From positions 33,181 to 97,180 of the forward strand of contig NZ_JQKB01000019.1 of NCBI RefSeq assembly GCF_000745835.1: 64,000 nucleotides of DNA. Direction: 5' to 3'. The notes under the pieces are model-generated. The model ran no database searches. It had not been told where the DNA came from and saw only the letters and a program-made list of their open reading frames with translations. Both the position numbers and the translations under genes were made by a program. This document shows, piece by piece, positions 44,108 to 52,951 of the stretch. Every line of letters starts with the position of its first letter. Within the stretch, counting starts at the first letter, position 1. The DNA comes from Belnapia moabensis DSM 16746 (lineage in GTDB: Bacteria > Pseudomonadota > Alphaproteobacteria > Acetobacterales > Acetobacteraceae).

Positions 44108-44737
44108 ATGCCCGACCGGCGTGGCGTGCTGCTGCTCCCCCTGCTCGCCGCCGCCTGCGGGGGCCGGCCGGAGCCGGTGCCGCTGCCGCCGGGTCCGCTC
44201 GGCTACAAATACCTTTCGCCGCTGGCGCTGAATGTCGCCGCCATCGACATCGCCGAGGAGGCGCCGCCCCCGGTGCCCGGCGATATCGGCGCCCGGCTCT
44301 CACCTTCGGCGCCGGAGGCTGTGCGGATCATGGCACGCGACCGGCTGATCGCGGTCGGAACCACTGGCCAAGCCCGCTTCATAGTCAGCCAGGCGCAGGT
44401 GATCCAGCGGGCGGATGCGCTGACCTGCCTGCTCGGCTGTCGGCTGGAGGTCCTCTCCGGCCTCGGCAGCCGTGTCGGCTTCGCCGAGGCGGCCGTCACC
44501 CGTTCGGTGAGTGGGCCGGAGGCCAAGCGCCCGAACGCGCCCGAGGCCTTGCTGCGCCGGGCGATGGATGACCTCAACGTGGAGTTCGAATTCCAACTCC
44601 GCCGTGCCCTCAAGGACTGGATTGCGGCGGTAGCGCCCAATGCGGATGGTGGAATGGCGGCCCCCTCCCCTGGCCAGGTCGGGGTCGAGGAACTGCCACC
44701 TGGCAACACGGCACCGTCGCGCGAAACGCTGCCCTAA
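44108..44737 (+). CDS. Lipoprotein, unknown function
   Basis: 209 residues. Signal and lipobox VLLLPLLAAACGGRPEPVPL. The mature part (YLSPLALNVAAIDIAEEAPP, VRIMARDRLIAVGTTGQARF, LTCLLGCRLEVLSGLGSRVG, MDDLNVEFEFQLRRALKDWI) is alpha/beta and has a Cys-x3-Cys pair in its middle. ATG 44108 has GGAGG seven bases upstream, which decides against 44072. I recognise this kind of lipoprotein behind Hsp33 in related bacteria but know no function. The pattern of a Rossmann-free, helical second half is seen in several outer-membrane-associated lipoproteins. Confidence 0.82.
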   Translation: MPDRRGVLLLPLLAAACGGRPEPVPLPPGPLGYKYLSPLALNVAAIDIAEEAPPPVPGDIGARLSPSAPEAVRIMARDRLIAVGTTGQARFIVSQAQVIQRADALTCLLGCRLEVLSGLGSRVGFAEAAVTRSVSGPEAKRPNAPEALLRRAMDDLNVEFEFQLRRALKDWIAAVAPNADGGMAAPSPGQVGVEELPPGNTAPSRETLP

Positions 44738-44781
44738 GTCCCGGAGGCGAAACTTTCGACCGCTTTGGACGATGGGGTGGC

Positions 44782-45066
44782 ATGAAGAGCCTTGTCCTGC
44801 CCCTCGCCGCCCTCTCCCTCACCGCCTGCATGGTCCGCGTGCCGGTGAGCGAGCAGCCGTCGCGGGCCGTTTACTCCCAGGCTCCGGCCTATGCCGCACC
44901 GCTGCCGCCGACCGGTTATGCGCCGCAGGCCCCTGTCGACCCCTACTGCGCCGAGGCCGCTGGCGAAGCACAGGACGCCGCCGCCATCGCCTCGACGACG
45001 GGCCGGGGCCGCGATGTCGGCCGTGCTGACCGCAGCGAGCGCTACGCCCGGCGCGATTGCCGCTGA
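44782..45066 (+). CDS. Small lipoprotein
   Basis: 94 residues. Lipobox SLTACMVRV after a short hydrophobic signal. The mature chain is disordered (Pro/Ala/Tyr-rich) until a short helical end with two cysteines (PYCAEAAGEAQDAAAIASTT and YARRDCR). Follows the previous lipoprotein by 44 bp and ends 4 bp from the convergent folE stop. No family recognised. Confidence 0.75.
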   Translation: MKSLVLPLAALSLTACMVRVPVSEQPSRAVYSQAPAYAAPLPPTGYAPQAPVDPYCAEAAGEAQDAAAIASTTGRGRDVGRADRSERYARRDCR

Positions 45067-45069
45067 GGG

Positions 45070-45705
45070 TCAACCTTCGGCTGAACCGCGCTGCCCTCTG
45101 ATCATCGCCAGGAATTCCCGTCGGGTGGAGGCATCGTCGCGGAAGGCGCCGAGCATGCGACTCGTCACCATGGTAACGCCCGGTTTGTGGATGCCGCGCG
45201 TCGTCATGCATTGGTGCGCCGCTTCCACCACTACGGCGACGCCCTTCGGCTTCAGCACGTCGTTGATGCAATTGGCCACCTGGGCGGTGAGCTTTTCCTG
45301 GATCTGCAGCCGCTTGGCATAGGCCTCCAGCACCCGCGCAAGCTTGCTGATGCCGACGACGCGCCCCGCCGGCAGGTATGCGATATGCGCCCGGCCGATG
45401 ATCGGGACCATGTGGTGCTCACAATGGCTCTCGATGCGGATGTCGCGCAGCACCACCATCTCGTCATAGCCGTCCGTCTCCTCGAAGGAGCGGGCCAGCA
45501 GCTCCACCGGATCAATGGCGTAGCCGGCGAAGAACTCCTCATAGGCGCGGGTAACGCGGGCTGGCGTGTCGATCAGTCCCTCGCGGTCGGGATCATCCCC
45601 GGTCCAGCGCAGCAGGGTACGAACGGCGGCCTCGGCCTCCTCCCGGCTCGGCCGGCCTTCCAGCGAGGCCTTGGCGTCGATGAGATGGTTCGGTCTTTGG
45701 ACGTT
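45070..45705 (-). CDS. folE: GTP cyclohydrolase I
   Basis: 211 residues. GCH-I fold with [20 protein letters not shown], zinc ligands in [60 protein letters not shown] and the second zinc region [20 protein letters not shown]. Converts GTP to dihydroneopterin triphosphate for folate and queuosine/biopterin. The GTG at 45705, with GGGGA eight bases ahead, is a better start than TTG 45723. Convergent with the lipoprotein gene at 44782. Confidence 0.95.
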   Translation of the reverse strand, partial: NVQRPNHLIDAKASLEGRPSREEAEAAVRTLLRWTGDDPDREGLIDTPARVTRAYEEFFAGYAIDPVELLARSFEETDGYDEMVVLRDIRIESHCEHHMVPIIGRAHIAYLPAGRVVGISKLARVLEAYAKRLQIQEKLTAQVANCINDVLKPKGVAVVVEAAHQCMTTRGIHKPGVTMVTSRMLGAFRDDASTRREFLAMIRGQRGSAEG

Positions 45706-45801
45706 CACGATGCAGATCCCCAAGGCTCGCGGGCATTAACCCACGCTTGCGCTCGGAGATAGGGTGAATTTGCGAAGCTGCAATGGTTCTAACCGGCACG
45801 A

Positions 45802-46461
45802 TCAGCCTGAAGGTGGGCCGGATGGCGCACCCGCCGGCGGCGGCTGCCGGGGCGGCGGCGGAGGCAGGCTGACGGCAGTCGCCTGCATGTCCCGCAGCAG
45901 GCTGGTTGCGCCCCGTCCCAGCGTCACCTTCCGCTGCACCAGGATGCCGGAGACGCCTTCCAGCCAGTAGCGGACGGTGAAACTCTGCTGTGCATTGGCG
46001 CCGGTGCCATTCGCTATCCGCTCCAGCACGACTGTATCGAAGCGCCCGGCCGGGGTCCGCAGCGGCTCAAAGCCGACCACCCGCCAGCGCGTCTCGAAGG
46101 GGTACTGGATGCCACTGCCTGGGTAGGAGACAGTCGCGGTATAGCTGGCATTCTTCCCCGTTCTGGCCGGGAAGAGGCTTTGCATTCCTGTCCGGTGCCC
46201 GCGCCCCTCGCTGTTCGCCTCCTCGACCATGCCCCAGACCAGCCGCGCGGTCCCGCCGCTTGCTGTGCGTGCCGTGCAGACGGCGGGATCAGTCGGGTCG
46301 GCTCCGGTGAAGACCAAGCTCCGCCCGTCGTCCCAGGTCACGCGGCTTTCCGCCTCCGGGCAGGCGAAAACCCAGTCCTTCTCGGTTTGCGGTGTCGGCG
46401 TCTTGCAGCTGGCCAAGGCCACGGCGATCAACGGCAAGGTTCCGGCTAAACGGAAGCGCAT
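45802..46461 (-). CDS. Lipoprotein, unknown function
   Basis: 219 residues. Signal MRFRLAGTLPLIAVALASC is followed by a mature domain with RVTWDDGRSLVFTGADPTDP, RTASGGTARLVWGMVEEANS, YPFETRWRVVGFEPLRTPAG, and a Pro/Gly-rich tail. Three further cysteines (FACPEAES, AVCTARTA) may be structural. ATG 46461 fits the lipobox; the longer frame from 46497 places a polar leader before it. No known family. It is divergent from the plus-strand gene at 46620. Confidence 0.8.
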   Translation of the reverse strand: MRFRLAGTLPLIAVALASCKTPTPQTEKDWVFACPEAESRVTWDDGRSLVFTGADPTDPAVCTARTASGGTARLVWGMVEEANSEGRGHRTGMQSLFPARTGKNASYTATVSYPGSGIQYPFETRWRVVGFEPLRTPAGRFDTVVLERIANGTGANAQQSFTVRYWLEGVSGILVQRKVTLGRGATSLLRDMQATAVSLPPPPPRQPPPAGAPSGPPSG

Positions 46462-46619
46462 CCGAAAGGTCCTGGTCTCATGGGATCGCGACATCACGCC
46501 TTAACCATTCATTCAAACATTCAAGACAGATTTCCATTTATTGAGACTTCGGAGCCAGTAATGGGAAGCTCTCTCACGAAGCGAGTTTTGCCTTGGCCCT
46601 CCATCGCCAGGGGCATGCT
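46462..46619. promoter_or_regulatory. Divergent promoter region, AT-rich
   Basis: Between the lipoprotein (minus) and the membrane protein (plus). The segment 46500-46545 is AT-rich with a short repeat (ATTCAAACATTCAAG) and is the likely site of both promoters. No box is certain. Confidence 0.4.
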
Positions 46620-47195
46620 ATGATGCGCCCGGGCTTGGCTGGAAGGTCAAGCACCCAGGAGGATCCCTGGGACGAGATCTGGGCCAGCTATGACGCTGCG
46701 CGCCAGCCGGTGCCTTTGCACGCTATGGTCCCGATCCGCACGCGAGAGCGCAATTGCCGTGTCTTCCTAGTGCTGCTGACCACCCTTGTCTTGCTGCTGA
46801 TGGTTGCCTCGGCCTTTGCCGCTCCCCGGTTGGCGGCGCGTAATCTGGCGGCGGCGCTCCGTGCCGCGGACCGGACGAGCCTCGCCGCCCTGGTTGATTG
46901 GCACGCGCTCCTCCGTGCGGCGCCTCCCCTCGGCGCAGAGGAGATCGATTTCGTCGCCAGCCTCAACCGCAGCGTGCAGCAGCATCAGGCAACGCCGGAG
47001 GGTCTGACCGCACTGGTCCAGGCCCGGGTCGGCCCTGGCTGGCCTGACCTGGAAATCGAGACCACCGGTCTCGTCACCGCCCGTCTGGTGCTCGCCTCCC
47101 CCAGCCAGCCGGGCCGTGGCATTGCGCTGTCCCTCGCCTTGCAACATTACCTCCCGCCACGCTGGCGCGTGGTCGCGGTGGAACCTTTCGGCTGA
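46620..47195 (+). CDS. Membrane-anchored DUF2939-like protein
   Basis: 191 residues. A polar N-terminus is followed by one helix near 48-68 (VFLVLLTTLVLLLMVASAFA), and then a periplasmic domain: APRLAARNLAAALRAADRTS, LAALVDWHALLRAAPPLGAE, LTALVQARVGPGWPDLEIET. This pattern (helix, then 'A-x-x-x-D-x-x-x-L-x-x-L-V-D') resembles DUF2939 proteins that follow one transmembrane helix. ATG 46620 (or 46623) has AGGGG six to nine bases upstream. It precedes lnt by 49 bp and may be co-transcribed. Confidence 0.7.
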   Translation: MMRPGLAGRSSTQEDPWDEIWASYDAARQPVPLHAMVPIRTRERNCRVFLVLLTTLVLLLMVASAFAAPRLAARNLAAALRAADRTSLAALVDWHALLRAAPPLGAEEIDFVASLNRSVQQHQATPEGLTALVQARVGPGWPDLEIETTGLVTARLVLASPSQPGRGIALSLALQHYLPPRWRVVAVEPFG

Positions 47196-47244
47196 CACGA
47201 GCCTACCGCTTGCCCTGGCCGCCTCACCGGGTCTAGCTGCGGCC

Positions 47245-48798
47245 GTGTTCACCTCCCTTCTCGCGCGCGTCGTCGCGCTTCCCTGGCGGCGGCAACTGGC
47301 GGCAGCCTTCGGACTCGGACTGCTCTCCGCCCTGGCCCTGCCGCCGGTGCATGCCGTACCGATCCTGCTCATCGCCATCCCTGGCCTGCTGGCCTTGACC
47401 GCTGCGGCGCCAAGCGGCAGGCGCGCCGCCTGGCTCGGCTTCGCCTGGGGATGGGGGCATGGGCTGGCAGGAATATACTGGATCACCCATGCCATCCTCA
47501 CCGATGTCACGAATTTCTGGTGGCTCGTCCCCTTGGCGGCACCGGCCGTCGCCATTCCCCTTGCACTATTCGTCTTGCCGCCGGTGCTGGTTGCCCGCGC
47601 CCTGCCTGCGGGCTGGCCAAGGCTGCTCGGTTTTGCCGGTACCTGGGTACTGGCGGAGCTCGCGAAGGGCTTTCTCCTCACCGGCTTCCCATGGAATCTG
47701 ATGGGCACGGTCTGGGCCTTCGCCGCCCTGCCGCTCCAGCCGGCGGCGCTCATCGGCGTCCACGGCCTTTCTCTGCTGACCATGCTGCTCGCGGGATTGC
47801 CGCTGCTGCCGGGTCCGCGTCCCTGGGCCGGGGCTGCCGTAGTTCTCGCCGCGCTTGCTGGTTTCGGCGCTTGGCGGCTGGCCCAGCCCGCACCGCCTGC
47901 CTCCGGGGTGCAACTCCTGCTGGTGCAAGGCAACATCCAGCAGGAGGTAAAGTGGCGCCCCGAGCAACGAATGCGCAATTTTCAACGCTACCTAGAGTTG
48001 ACCGCCGAGTTCGCACGGCACGCCGCCCCCGGCAGTAAGCTGGTAGCGATCTGGCCAGAAACCGCCAGCCCTTTCCTCCTGGCCCAGGACCCGGAGGCGC
48101 AGCGCATGGCTGCGGAGGCCCTTCCGCCCGGCGCGACCCTCCTGGCCGGCACGGTGCGCGGCGAATGGGCGCCTGACGGTCAGCTACAGCGCGTCTTCAA
48201 CAGCTTGGTCGCCCTCGATTCGGAAGGCCGGGTGCAAGCGGTCTACGACAAGTCCCATCTCGTCCCCTTCGGCGAATACATGCCGCTTGCCGGCCTTCTG
48301 CCGATTCGCCTGGTAACGGGAGGGATGGACTTCTCCGCCGGCCCTGGGCCGCAGCGCCTGGATCCGCCTGGCTTGCCGCCCTTTGGCGCACTGATCTGCT
48401 ACGAAGTGATTTTCCCCAGCGCCGTCACCCCATCGCCGCGTCCGGACTGGCTGGTGAATATCACCAATGATGGCTGGTTCGGCATCTCTGCCGGCCCCTG
48501 GCAGCATCTCGCTGCGGCCCGGCTCCGCGCGGTGGAGGAAGGGTTGCCGCTCGCCCGCGCGGCGCAGACTGGAATTTCGGCCCTTTTCGATTCGCATGGC
48601 CGGCGCCTCGCCATGATCCCCCTCGGCACCATGGGCACCACCGTGGTCGCGCTTCCTGGCCCCGCTTCGCCGCCACCCTTTGCGCATTTCGGGTTGGCGA
48701 TTCCCCTCGCCCTCGCGCTTCTCAGCATTACCCTGGCTTGGCTGTTACGGCTTCAGGTTGTATCCGGGCCGCTTACGCCGCGCGGGCCGCGAACCTGA
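47245..48798 (+). CDS. lnt: Apolipoprotein N-acyltransferase Lnt
   Basis: 517 residues. Six or seven N-terminal helices (from about 10 to 225), then the nitrilase-like catalytic domain with Glu in VAIWPETASPFLL, Lys in VYDKSHLVPFGEYMPL and Cys in GALICYEVIFPSAVT, the full Glu-Lys-Cys triad; WLVNITNDGWFGISAGPWQH is also typical. Last step of lipoprotein maturation in the inner membrane. GTG 47245 is the first start clear of the previous gene; the longer frame to 47116 reads through that gene's end. Many lipoproteins in this window depend on it. Confidence 0.93.
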   Translation: MFTSLLARVVALPWRRQLAAAFGLGLLSALALPPVHAVPILLIAIPGLLALTAAAPSGRRAAWLGFAWGWGHGLAGIYWITHAILTDVTNFWWLVPLAAPAVAIPLALFVLPPVLVARALPAGWPRLLGFAGTWVLAELAKGFLLTGFPWNLMGTVWAFAALPLQPAALIGVHGLSLLTMLLAGLPLLPGPRPWAGAAVVLAALAGFGAWRLAQPAPPASGVQLLLVQGNIQQEVKWRPEQRMRNFQRYLELTAEFARHAAPGSKLVAIWPETASPFLLAQDPEAQRMAAEALPPGATLLAGTVRGEWAPDGQLQRVFNSLVALDSEGRVQAVYDKSHLVPFGEYMPLAGLLPIRLVTGGMDFSAGPGPQRLDPPGLPPFGALICYEVIFPSAVTPSPRPDWLVNITNDGWFGISAGPWQHLAAARLRAVEEGLPLARAAQTGISALFDSHGRRLAMIPLGTMGTTVVALPGPASPPPFAHFGLAIPLALALLSITLAWLLRLQVVSGPLTPRGPRT

Positions 48799-48823
48799 TC
48801 TTTATTGAGAAATCTTAAAAGTA

Positions 48824-48852
48824 TTGACGCTTTGTGGCCGCACGCGTAGAAG
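48824..48852 (+). promoter_or_regulatory. Sigma70-type promoter for the XRE gene
   Basis: TTGACG (48824-48829) and TAGAAG (48847-48852) are separated by 17 bp, directly before the only gene that follows. The resulting leader is about 90 bases. Spacing is ideal; the -10 is a moderate match. Confidence 0.6.
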
Positions 48853-48949
48853 CCCCTTAGGGAGATGGTCCCTGCCGTTGCCGCCCGCGCCTCGGCTGCA
48901 GCTTGGGGGCGCTCTCCGCCTGGGGCGGCCCGGAATGGGATAGGTTGAG

Positions 48950-49399
48950 ATGCCGAGCGACGAACCCCTGGACCGTACGGCACGGGAGCCGCGCCCGAGC
49001 CCGATCGACGTACATGTTGGCACGCGGGTCCGCCTGCGTCGCACCCTGCTCGGCATGAGCCAGGAGAAACTGGGCGAGGCGCTCGGCCTCACCTTCCAGC
49101 AGGTGCAGAAATACGAGCGCGGCGTGAACCGCATCGGCGCCAGCCGCCTCTTCGACCTGGCTCGGGTGCTTGATGTCCCGATCGGCTTCTTCTTCGACGA
49201 CATGCCCGATGCCGTCGGGGGAACCATGAACGGCATCCGTCGCGCCATGGGCTTCGCCGACAGCCAGGACGCCTTCGAGGACGACACGCTTCATCGCCGG
49301 GAAACGCTGGAACTCGTCCGCGCCTATTACCGCATCACCGATCCCTCCGTCCGCAAGCGCGTCTTCGACCTCATCAAGAGCCTGACCCCGGCCGACTAG
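48950..49399 (+). CDS. XRE-family transcriptional regulator
   Basis: 149 residues. HTH domain at about 20-75: VGTRVRLRRTLLGMSQEKLG, EALGLTFQQVQKYERGVNRI, GASRLFDLARVLDVPIGFFF. The C-terminal half (RRETLELVRAYYRITDPSVR, KRVFDLIKSL) is helical and typical of the group found after lnt in alphaproteobacteria. It has its own promoter (48824). No neighbouring target is evident. In many alphaproteobacteria metK follows this pair; here DUF2244 (convergent) comes next. Confidence 0.9.
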   Translation: MPSDEPLDRTAREPRPSPIDVHVGTRVRLRRTLLGMSQEKLGEALGLTFQQVQKYERGVNRIGASRLFDLARVLDVPIGFFFDDMPDAVGGTMNGIRRAMGFADSQDAFEDDTLHRRETLELVRAYYRITDPSVRKRVFDLIKSLTPAD

Positions 49400-49406
49400 C
49401 CGGGTC

Positions 49407-49943
49407 TCACCCGTCGCGCAGTTGCGGGTTGTCGAAGACCGGCTGCCTCAGCCGGCGCAACGCATCGTCGAGAGCGCCCGCGAGGTTCCGCTTCTGCTCG
49501 TCGCCGAGCAGCCGTCCGATCTCCACTTCGCTCCCTCGCTGCCGCAGCACCAGCAGGCTCACCCGCCCCGGCCGCTCCTCCAGCCGGAGCCGGGCCCAAT
49601 AGGGGTCGATGGCGATCTCCTCCCTCCGCCCGCGCCCGTCCGTGCGGTGGATCGTCAGCCGGTCCCCCGTTAGGATCAAAACCTCCATCGCCCGCTGACT
49701 CCAGCGGCGGTGCATCGCCAGCAGCCCCAGCACCAGGGCTGCTTCGACCCCTGAAAAGCCGAGAACCGGCCAGGCGCCGAGCATCAGGAAGAAACCTCCG
49801 GTTGCCGCCGAGAGGCCGAGCAGCGCGATACTCAGCACGCGCATCCCGCGCCGCCCCAGACTTCGCGCTGGCGTCAGGATGGCCTCGAACAGGACCGGCT
49901 CGGGAGCGGATTCAGCGGGGACTGGCATAACATCAGAGGACAT
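49407..49943 (-). CDS. DUF2244 membrane protein
   Basis: 178 residues. DUF2244 layout: EAILTPARSLGRRGMRVLSI, two helices around 38-75, then LTGDRLTIHRTDGRGRREEI and WARLRLEERPGRVSLLVLRQRG, EVEIGRLLGDEQKRNLAGAL. Commonly placed next to nth in alphaproteobacteria. The start at ATG 49943 leaves 22 bp to the divergent nth gene. Function unknown, inner membrane. Confidence 0.88.
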   Translation of the reverse strand: MSSDVMPVPAESAPEPVLFEAILTPARSLGRRGMRVLSIALLGLSAATGGFFLMLGAWPVLGFSGVEAALVLGLLAMHRRWSQRAMEVLILTGDRLTIHRTDGRGRREEIAIDPYWARLRLEERPGRVSLLVLRQRGSEVEIGRLLGDEQKRNLAGALDDALRRLRQPVFDNPQLRDG

Positions 49944-49965
49944 GGGATGGGCAGTGCATCCTGCC

Positions 49966-50727
49966 ATGGCTGATGCAACGCAACCCATGCCTCGAATGCC
50001 TGCGAAAACCACTGGTCAAACCCGTGCGAAGCCGTCCCGGCCTCCGCTCCATGGCACCGCGACCGAGCCCCGGCGTGCCCGCCGCATGTCGGCGGCCCAG
50101 GCGGGCGAGTTCCTCCGTGCCCTGGCCATGTACAACCCGAAGCCGGAAACCGAGCTTCTCTATACTACGCCCTTCACTCTGCTCGTGGCCGTCGTCCTAT
50201 CCGCCCAGACCACCGATGCGGCTGTGAACCGCTGCACCCCAGCCCTCTTCGCCGCCGCCCCCGGCCCGGCCGAGATGGCTGCCCTCGGCGCCGAGGGCAT
50301 CGGCCCCTTCATCCGCAGCATCGGTCTCTGGCAGGGCAAGGCGAAGAATGTCGCGGCCCTCTCCCGACTGCTGATCGAACGTCACAATGGGGAAGTCCCT
50401 GGCGACCGGGCGGCGCTCGAGGCCCTGCCCGGGGTCGGCCGCAAGACGGCGAATGTCGTCCTCAATGTCGCCTTCGGCGAGAACACCATGGCGGTCGATA
50501 CCCATATCTTCCGCCTCGGCAACCGCACCGGCCTCGCCCCGGGCAAGACGCCACGCGAGGTGGAGGATGGGCTGGTGAAGCGCTGCCCGCCGGAGCTGCT
50601 GCGCGATGCACATCACTGGTTGATTCTGCACGGCCGTTACATCTGCAAGGCCCGACTTCCGGAGTGCTGGCACTGCCCGGCCGCAACGCATTGCAATTAC
50701 GGCGACAAGGTGGCGGCTCCGGGCTGA
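49966..50727 (+). CDS. nth: Endonuclease III
   Basis: 253 residues from ATG 49966; a shorter start at ATG 50086 (213 aa) matches the usual length. Helix-hairpin-helix LPGVGRKTANVVLNVAFGE carries the catalytic lysine; the aspartate is in AVDTHIFRLGNR; the [4Fe-4S] site is CKARLPECWHCPAATHC (C-x6-C-x2-C-x5-C). Excises oxidised pyrimidines and cuts at abasic sites. The N-terminal 40 residues are basic and disordered, so the true start may be the later one. Divergent from DUF2244 with little promoter space. Confidence 0.93.
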   Translation: MADATQPMPRMPAKTTGQTRAKPSRPPLHGTATEPRRARRMSAAQAGEFLRALAMYNPKPETELLYTTPFTLLVAVVLSAQTTDAAVNRCTPALFAAAPGPAEMAALGAEGIGPFIRSIGLWQGKAKNVAALSRLLIERHNGEVPGDRAALEALPGVGRKTANVVLNVAFGENTMAVDTHIFRLGNRTGLAPGKTPREVEDGLVKRCPPELLRDAHHWLILHGRYICKARLPECWHCPAATHCNYGDKVAAPG

Positions 50728-50830
50728 ACCGTTGCGCAGCCGCCGCTCTGTCGGCCGGGAACCTCCGGCCCCTTCGCTGCGTTGCACTGACATAACCGAT
50801 CCGTAGGCCCGACCGCGCGATACGCGGCTT

Positions 50831-50856
50831 GCCGGCCAGGTTCGAACCCCGCCGGC
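50831..50856. repeat. 26-bp inverted repeat upstream of glycosyltransferase gene
   Basis: GCCGGC-CA-GGTTCGAACC-CC-GCCGGC: two self-complementary 6-mers flank a self-complementary 10-mer, so the whole is a near-perfect palindrome with its centre 62 bp before ATG 50906. It may be an operator or an RNA hairpin. The GGTTCGAACC core looks like a tRNA T-loop, but no tRNA cloverleaf fits around it. Confidence 0.5.
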
Positions 50857-50905
50857 GGGTTCCCCGCTGGTGGTCCCACGGCGACTGTAACTGAAGGGAC
50901 CCTTC

Positions 50906-52141
50906 ATGACCGATGCCCTGCCGGGTAGCGTTACCCCGCGCTTGGCCGCCGTGCGGCCGACTCCGTCCACGCTGCTGCTCTGCCTCTCGCATCTCCGCTG
51001 GAACTTCGTTTTCCAGCGGCCGCAGCACCTACTGACGCGAGCTGCTCAGACCTATGACGTGATCTTTCTTGAGGAGCCGCTCTATCAGCCGGGTGCGGCC
51101 CCACGCCTTGACCTGCACCGGACGCCCGAGGGCGTCACCGTCGCGGTTCCCCTCCTGCCGGAGGGCATCCCCGCCGCCGCCGCCATCGCCGCTCAGCGCA
51201 GCATGCTGAACGACCTACTGGCGCCCGAGGCCGGTCGGCCGATGATCGCCTGGTACTACACGCCGATGGCGCTGGAGTTCTCCGCCCATCTACGTCCCGA
51301 CATCACCGTCTACGACTGCATGGACGAGCTTTCCGCTTTCCGTGGCGCTCCGCCTCGGATGCTTGAGCTGGAGCAGGCGCTGTTGAATCGCGCCGACCTG
51401 GTCTTCACCGGCGGCCGCAGCCTTTACGAGGCGAAGCGCAACCGCCATGCCCGCGTCTCTTGCTTCCCCTCCTCGATCGACACCGCGCATTTCGCCGCCG
51501 CGCGGAACGGCGCTGCCGAGCCGGCCGACATGACCGGGCTGGCTCGCCCGCGCATCGGCTTCTTCGGTGTGGTCGACGAGCGGATGAACCCCACCCTGGT
51601 CGGCGAACTCGCCGCGCTCCGACCCGACTGGTCCTTCGTCATGATCGGTCCGGTGGTGAAGATCGAACCGGCCGATCTGCCGCGCCTTCCGAACATCCAC
51701 TGGGTCGGCGGACGCGACTACAAGCAGTTGCCGGCCTATCTCGGCGCCTGGGATGCGGGCTTCATGCCTTTCGCGCAGAACGAGAGCACTCGCTTCATCA
51801 GCCCGACCAAGACGCCGGAATTCCTGGCCGCAGGCCTGCCCGTCGTCTCGACGCCGATCACCGATGTGGTGCGCGACTGGGGCCCGAAGCCTGATGGCAC
51901 CCAGGGCCTCGTCGAGATCGCCGAGGATGCGGAAGGCTTCGCTCGCGCCCTCGACATGATGCTGGCGCGTCCCCGTGCCCCCTGGCTGAAACAGGTGGAC
52001 CGGCGCCTCGCGCAGATCTCCTGGGACCGCACCTGGTCTGAAATGCGCGGGCAGATGGAGACGGCGCTGCGGGCAGCGACGCGCATGGCGCGGACGCGGG
52101 CGGCGGCCAATCTGCTGAAGCAGGCGGCGGCGGGCGACTGA
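50906..52141 (+). CDS. Glycosyltransferase, GT4-like (TuaH-like)
   Basis: 411 residues. GT-B fold: LLCLSHLRWNFVFQRPQHLL, YDCMDELSAFRGAPPRMLEL, LVFTGGRSLYEAKRNRHARV, then RPRIGFFGVVDERMNPTLVG and LGAWDAGFMPFAQNESTRFI, SPTKTPEFLAAGLPVVSTPI with the conserved glutamate of the EX7E-like region. Proteins of this type often stand next to UDP-galactopyranose mutase in exopolysaccharide clusters; none is in the window. Acceptor unknown. ATG 50906 with AAGGGA upstream. Confidence 0.87.
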   Translation: MTDALPGSVTPRLAAVRPTPSTLLLCLSHLRWNFVFQRPQHLLTRAAQTYDVIFLEEPLYQPGAAPRLDLHRTPEGVTVAVPLLPEGIPAAAAIAAQRSMLNDLLAPEAGRPMIAWYYTPMALEFSAHLRPDITVYDCMDELSAFRGAPPRMLELEQALLNRADLVFTGGRSLYEAKRNRHARVSCFPSSIDTAHFAAARNGAAEPADMTGLARPRIGFFGVVDERMNPTLVGELAALRPDWSFVMIGPVVKIEPADLPRLPNIHWVGGRDYKQLPAYLGAWDAGFMPFAQNESTRFISPTKTPEFLAAGLPVVSTPITDVVRDWGPKPDGTQGLVEIAEDAEGFARALDMMLARPRAPWLKQVDRRLAQISWDRTWSEMRGQMETALRAATRMARTRAAANLLKQAAAGD

Positions 52142-52197
52142 GGCGGGACGAGGGCTCAGCCCCCATCGGGGCCAAGGCTTGGCCCCGGACCTCGCCC

Positions 52198-52905
52198 TTA
52201 AGTCAGGCTGAACAGGCGGCCGAGCCCAGCGGCCGGACGCTTGTCCAGGCTGAGCGCATCCAGGCAGGCCCAGACGCCGATCGAGGCGGAGTCAAGCACG
52301 GGCACGCCAAATTCTGCTTCCAGCTCCGGCACCAGCGCGAGCCCCGGCAGATTGGTGCTCCAGATCAGCACCGCCTCCGCGCCTGCTGCTACTTCGCGTG
52401 CGAGCGAGGCGATCGCTGCCGGCTCCACCGCGCTCGCCATGGCATTGTCGCGGATGCCGAGGCCACGCAGCGCCGCCACCTCCACCGGCAAGCCAGCCGC
52501 ATGGGCCACCGCCTCCTCCACCGGCCCCTGGGCCACCATCCCGACCCGCCGTACGCCGAGCCGCTCCAGCACGCGTACCGTCGCCATCACCGTGGTGATG
52601 CCGACACAGCTCGCAGCCTCGCCCATTGCGGCCGCCAAGGCCTCGTCATGCGCGAGGCCAAGGGCTGCCCCCCGTGTCCCGTTCCAGCAGACCACACCGA
52701 CGCCTGCATGCCCCAGCAGTCGCGCCGCCTCGCGGAAGCTGCCGAGATCGTAGCCATCGGCCGGCTGGCCCATCCCCTGCCCCCAATAGGGGATGCGCGC
52801 CACGCAGCCATCCACCTCGGGGAAAAGCGGCAGGATGGCGCTCAGCACCCGCTCCACCATCCGGTTCGATGAGGGCAGCACGGTGCCGATGGCGAGGCGG
52901 GGCAT
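52198..52905 (-). CDS. Maleate cis-trans isomerase / Asp-Glu racemase superfamily protein
   Basis: 235 residues. AIGTVLPSSNRMVERVLSAI at the N-terminus and GVVCWNGTRGAALGLAHDEA carry the first cysteine; GITTVMATVRVLERLGVRRV and WSTNLPGLALVPELEAEFGV the second half, where the usual second catalytic Cys is replaced by Thr-Asn (STNLPG). This fits the maleate isomerase/arylmalonate decarboxylase-type branch rather than true racemases. ATG 52905 is clear of the divergent gene start at 52952. Next to a benzoylformate decarboxylase-like gene, it may act in aromatic acid use. Confidence 0.82.
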   Translation of the reverse strand: MPRLAIGTVLPSSNRMVERVLSAILPLFPEVDGCVARIPYWGQGMGQPADGYDLGSFREAARLLGHAGVGVVCWNGTRGAALGLAHDEALAAAMGEAASCVGITTVMATVRVLERLGVRRVGMVAQGPVEEAVAHAAGLPVEVAALRGLGIRDNAMASAVEPAAIASLAREVAAGAEAVLIWSTNLPGLALVPELEAEFGVPVLDSASIGVWACLDALSLDKRPAAGLGRLFSLT

Positions 52906-52951
52906 GCGATGGCTCCTTTCGGCGGGTCCTGCTTCGCGCTTAGCTTCCCCG

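Noticed and set aside
48950..49943. Loss of metK after lnt-XRE as evidence of rearrangement
   Set aside because: The lnt-XRE-metK order is common but not universal; without comparing relatives this cannot be called a loss.
50800..50880. Possible tRNA because of GGTTCGAACC
   Set aside because: No 7-bp acceptor stem, anticodon arm or D-arm can be folded around it on either strand; it is better explained as part of a palindrome.
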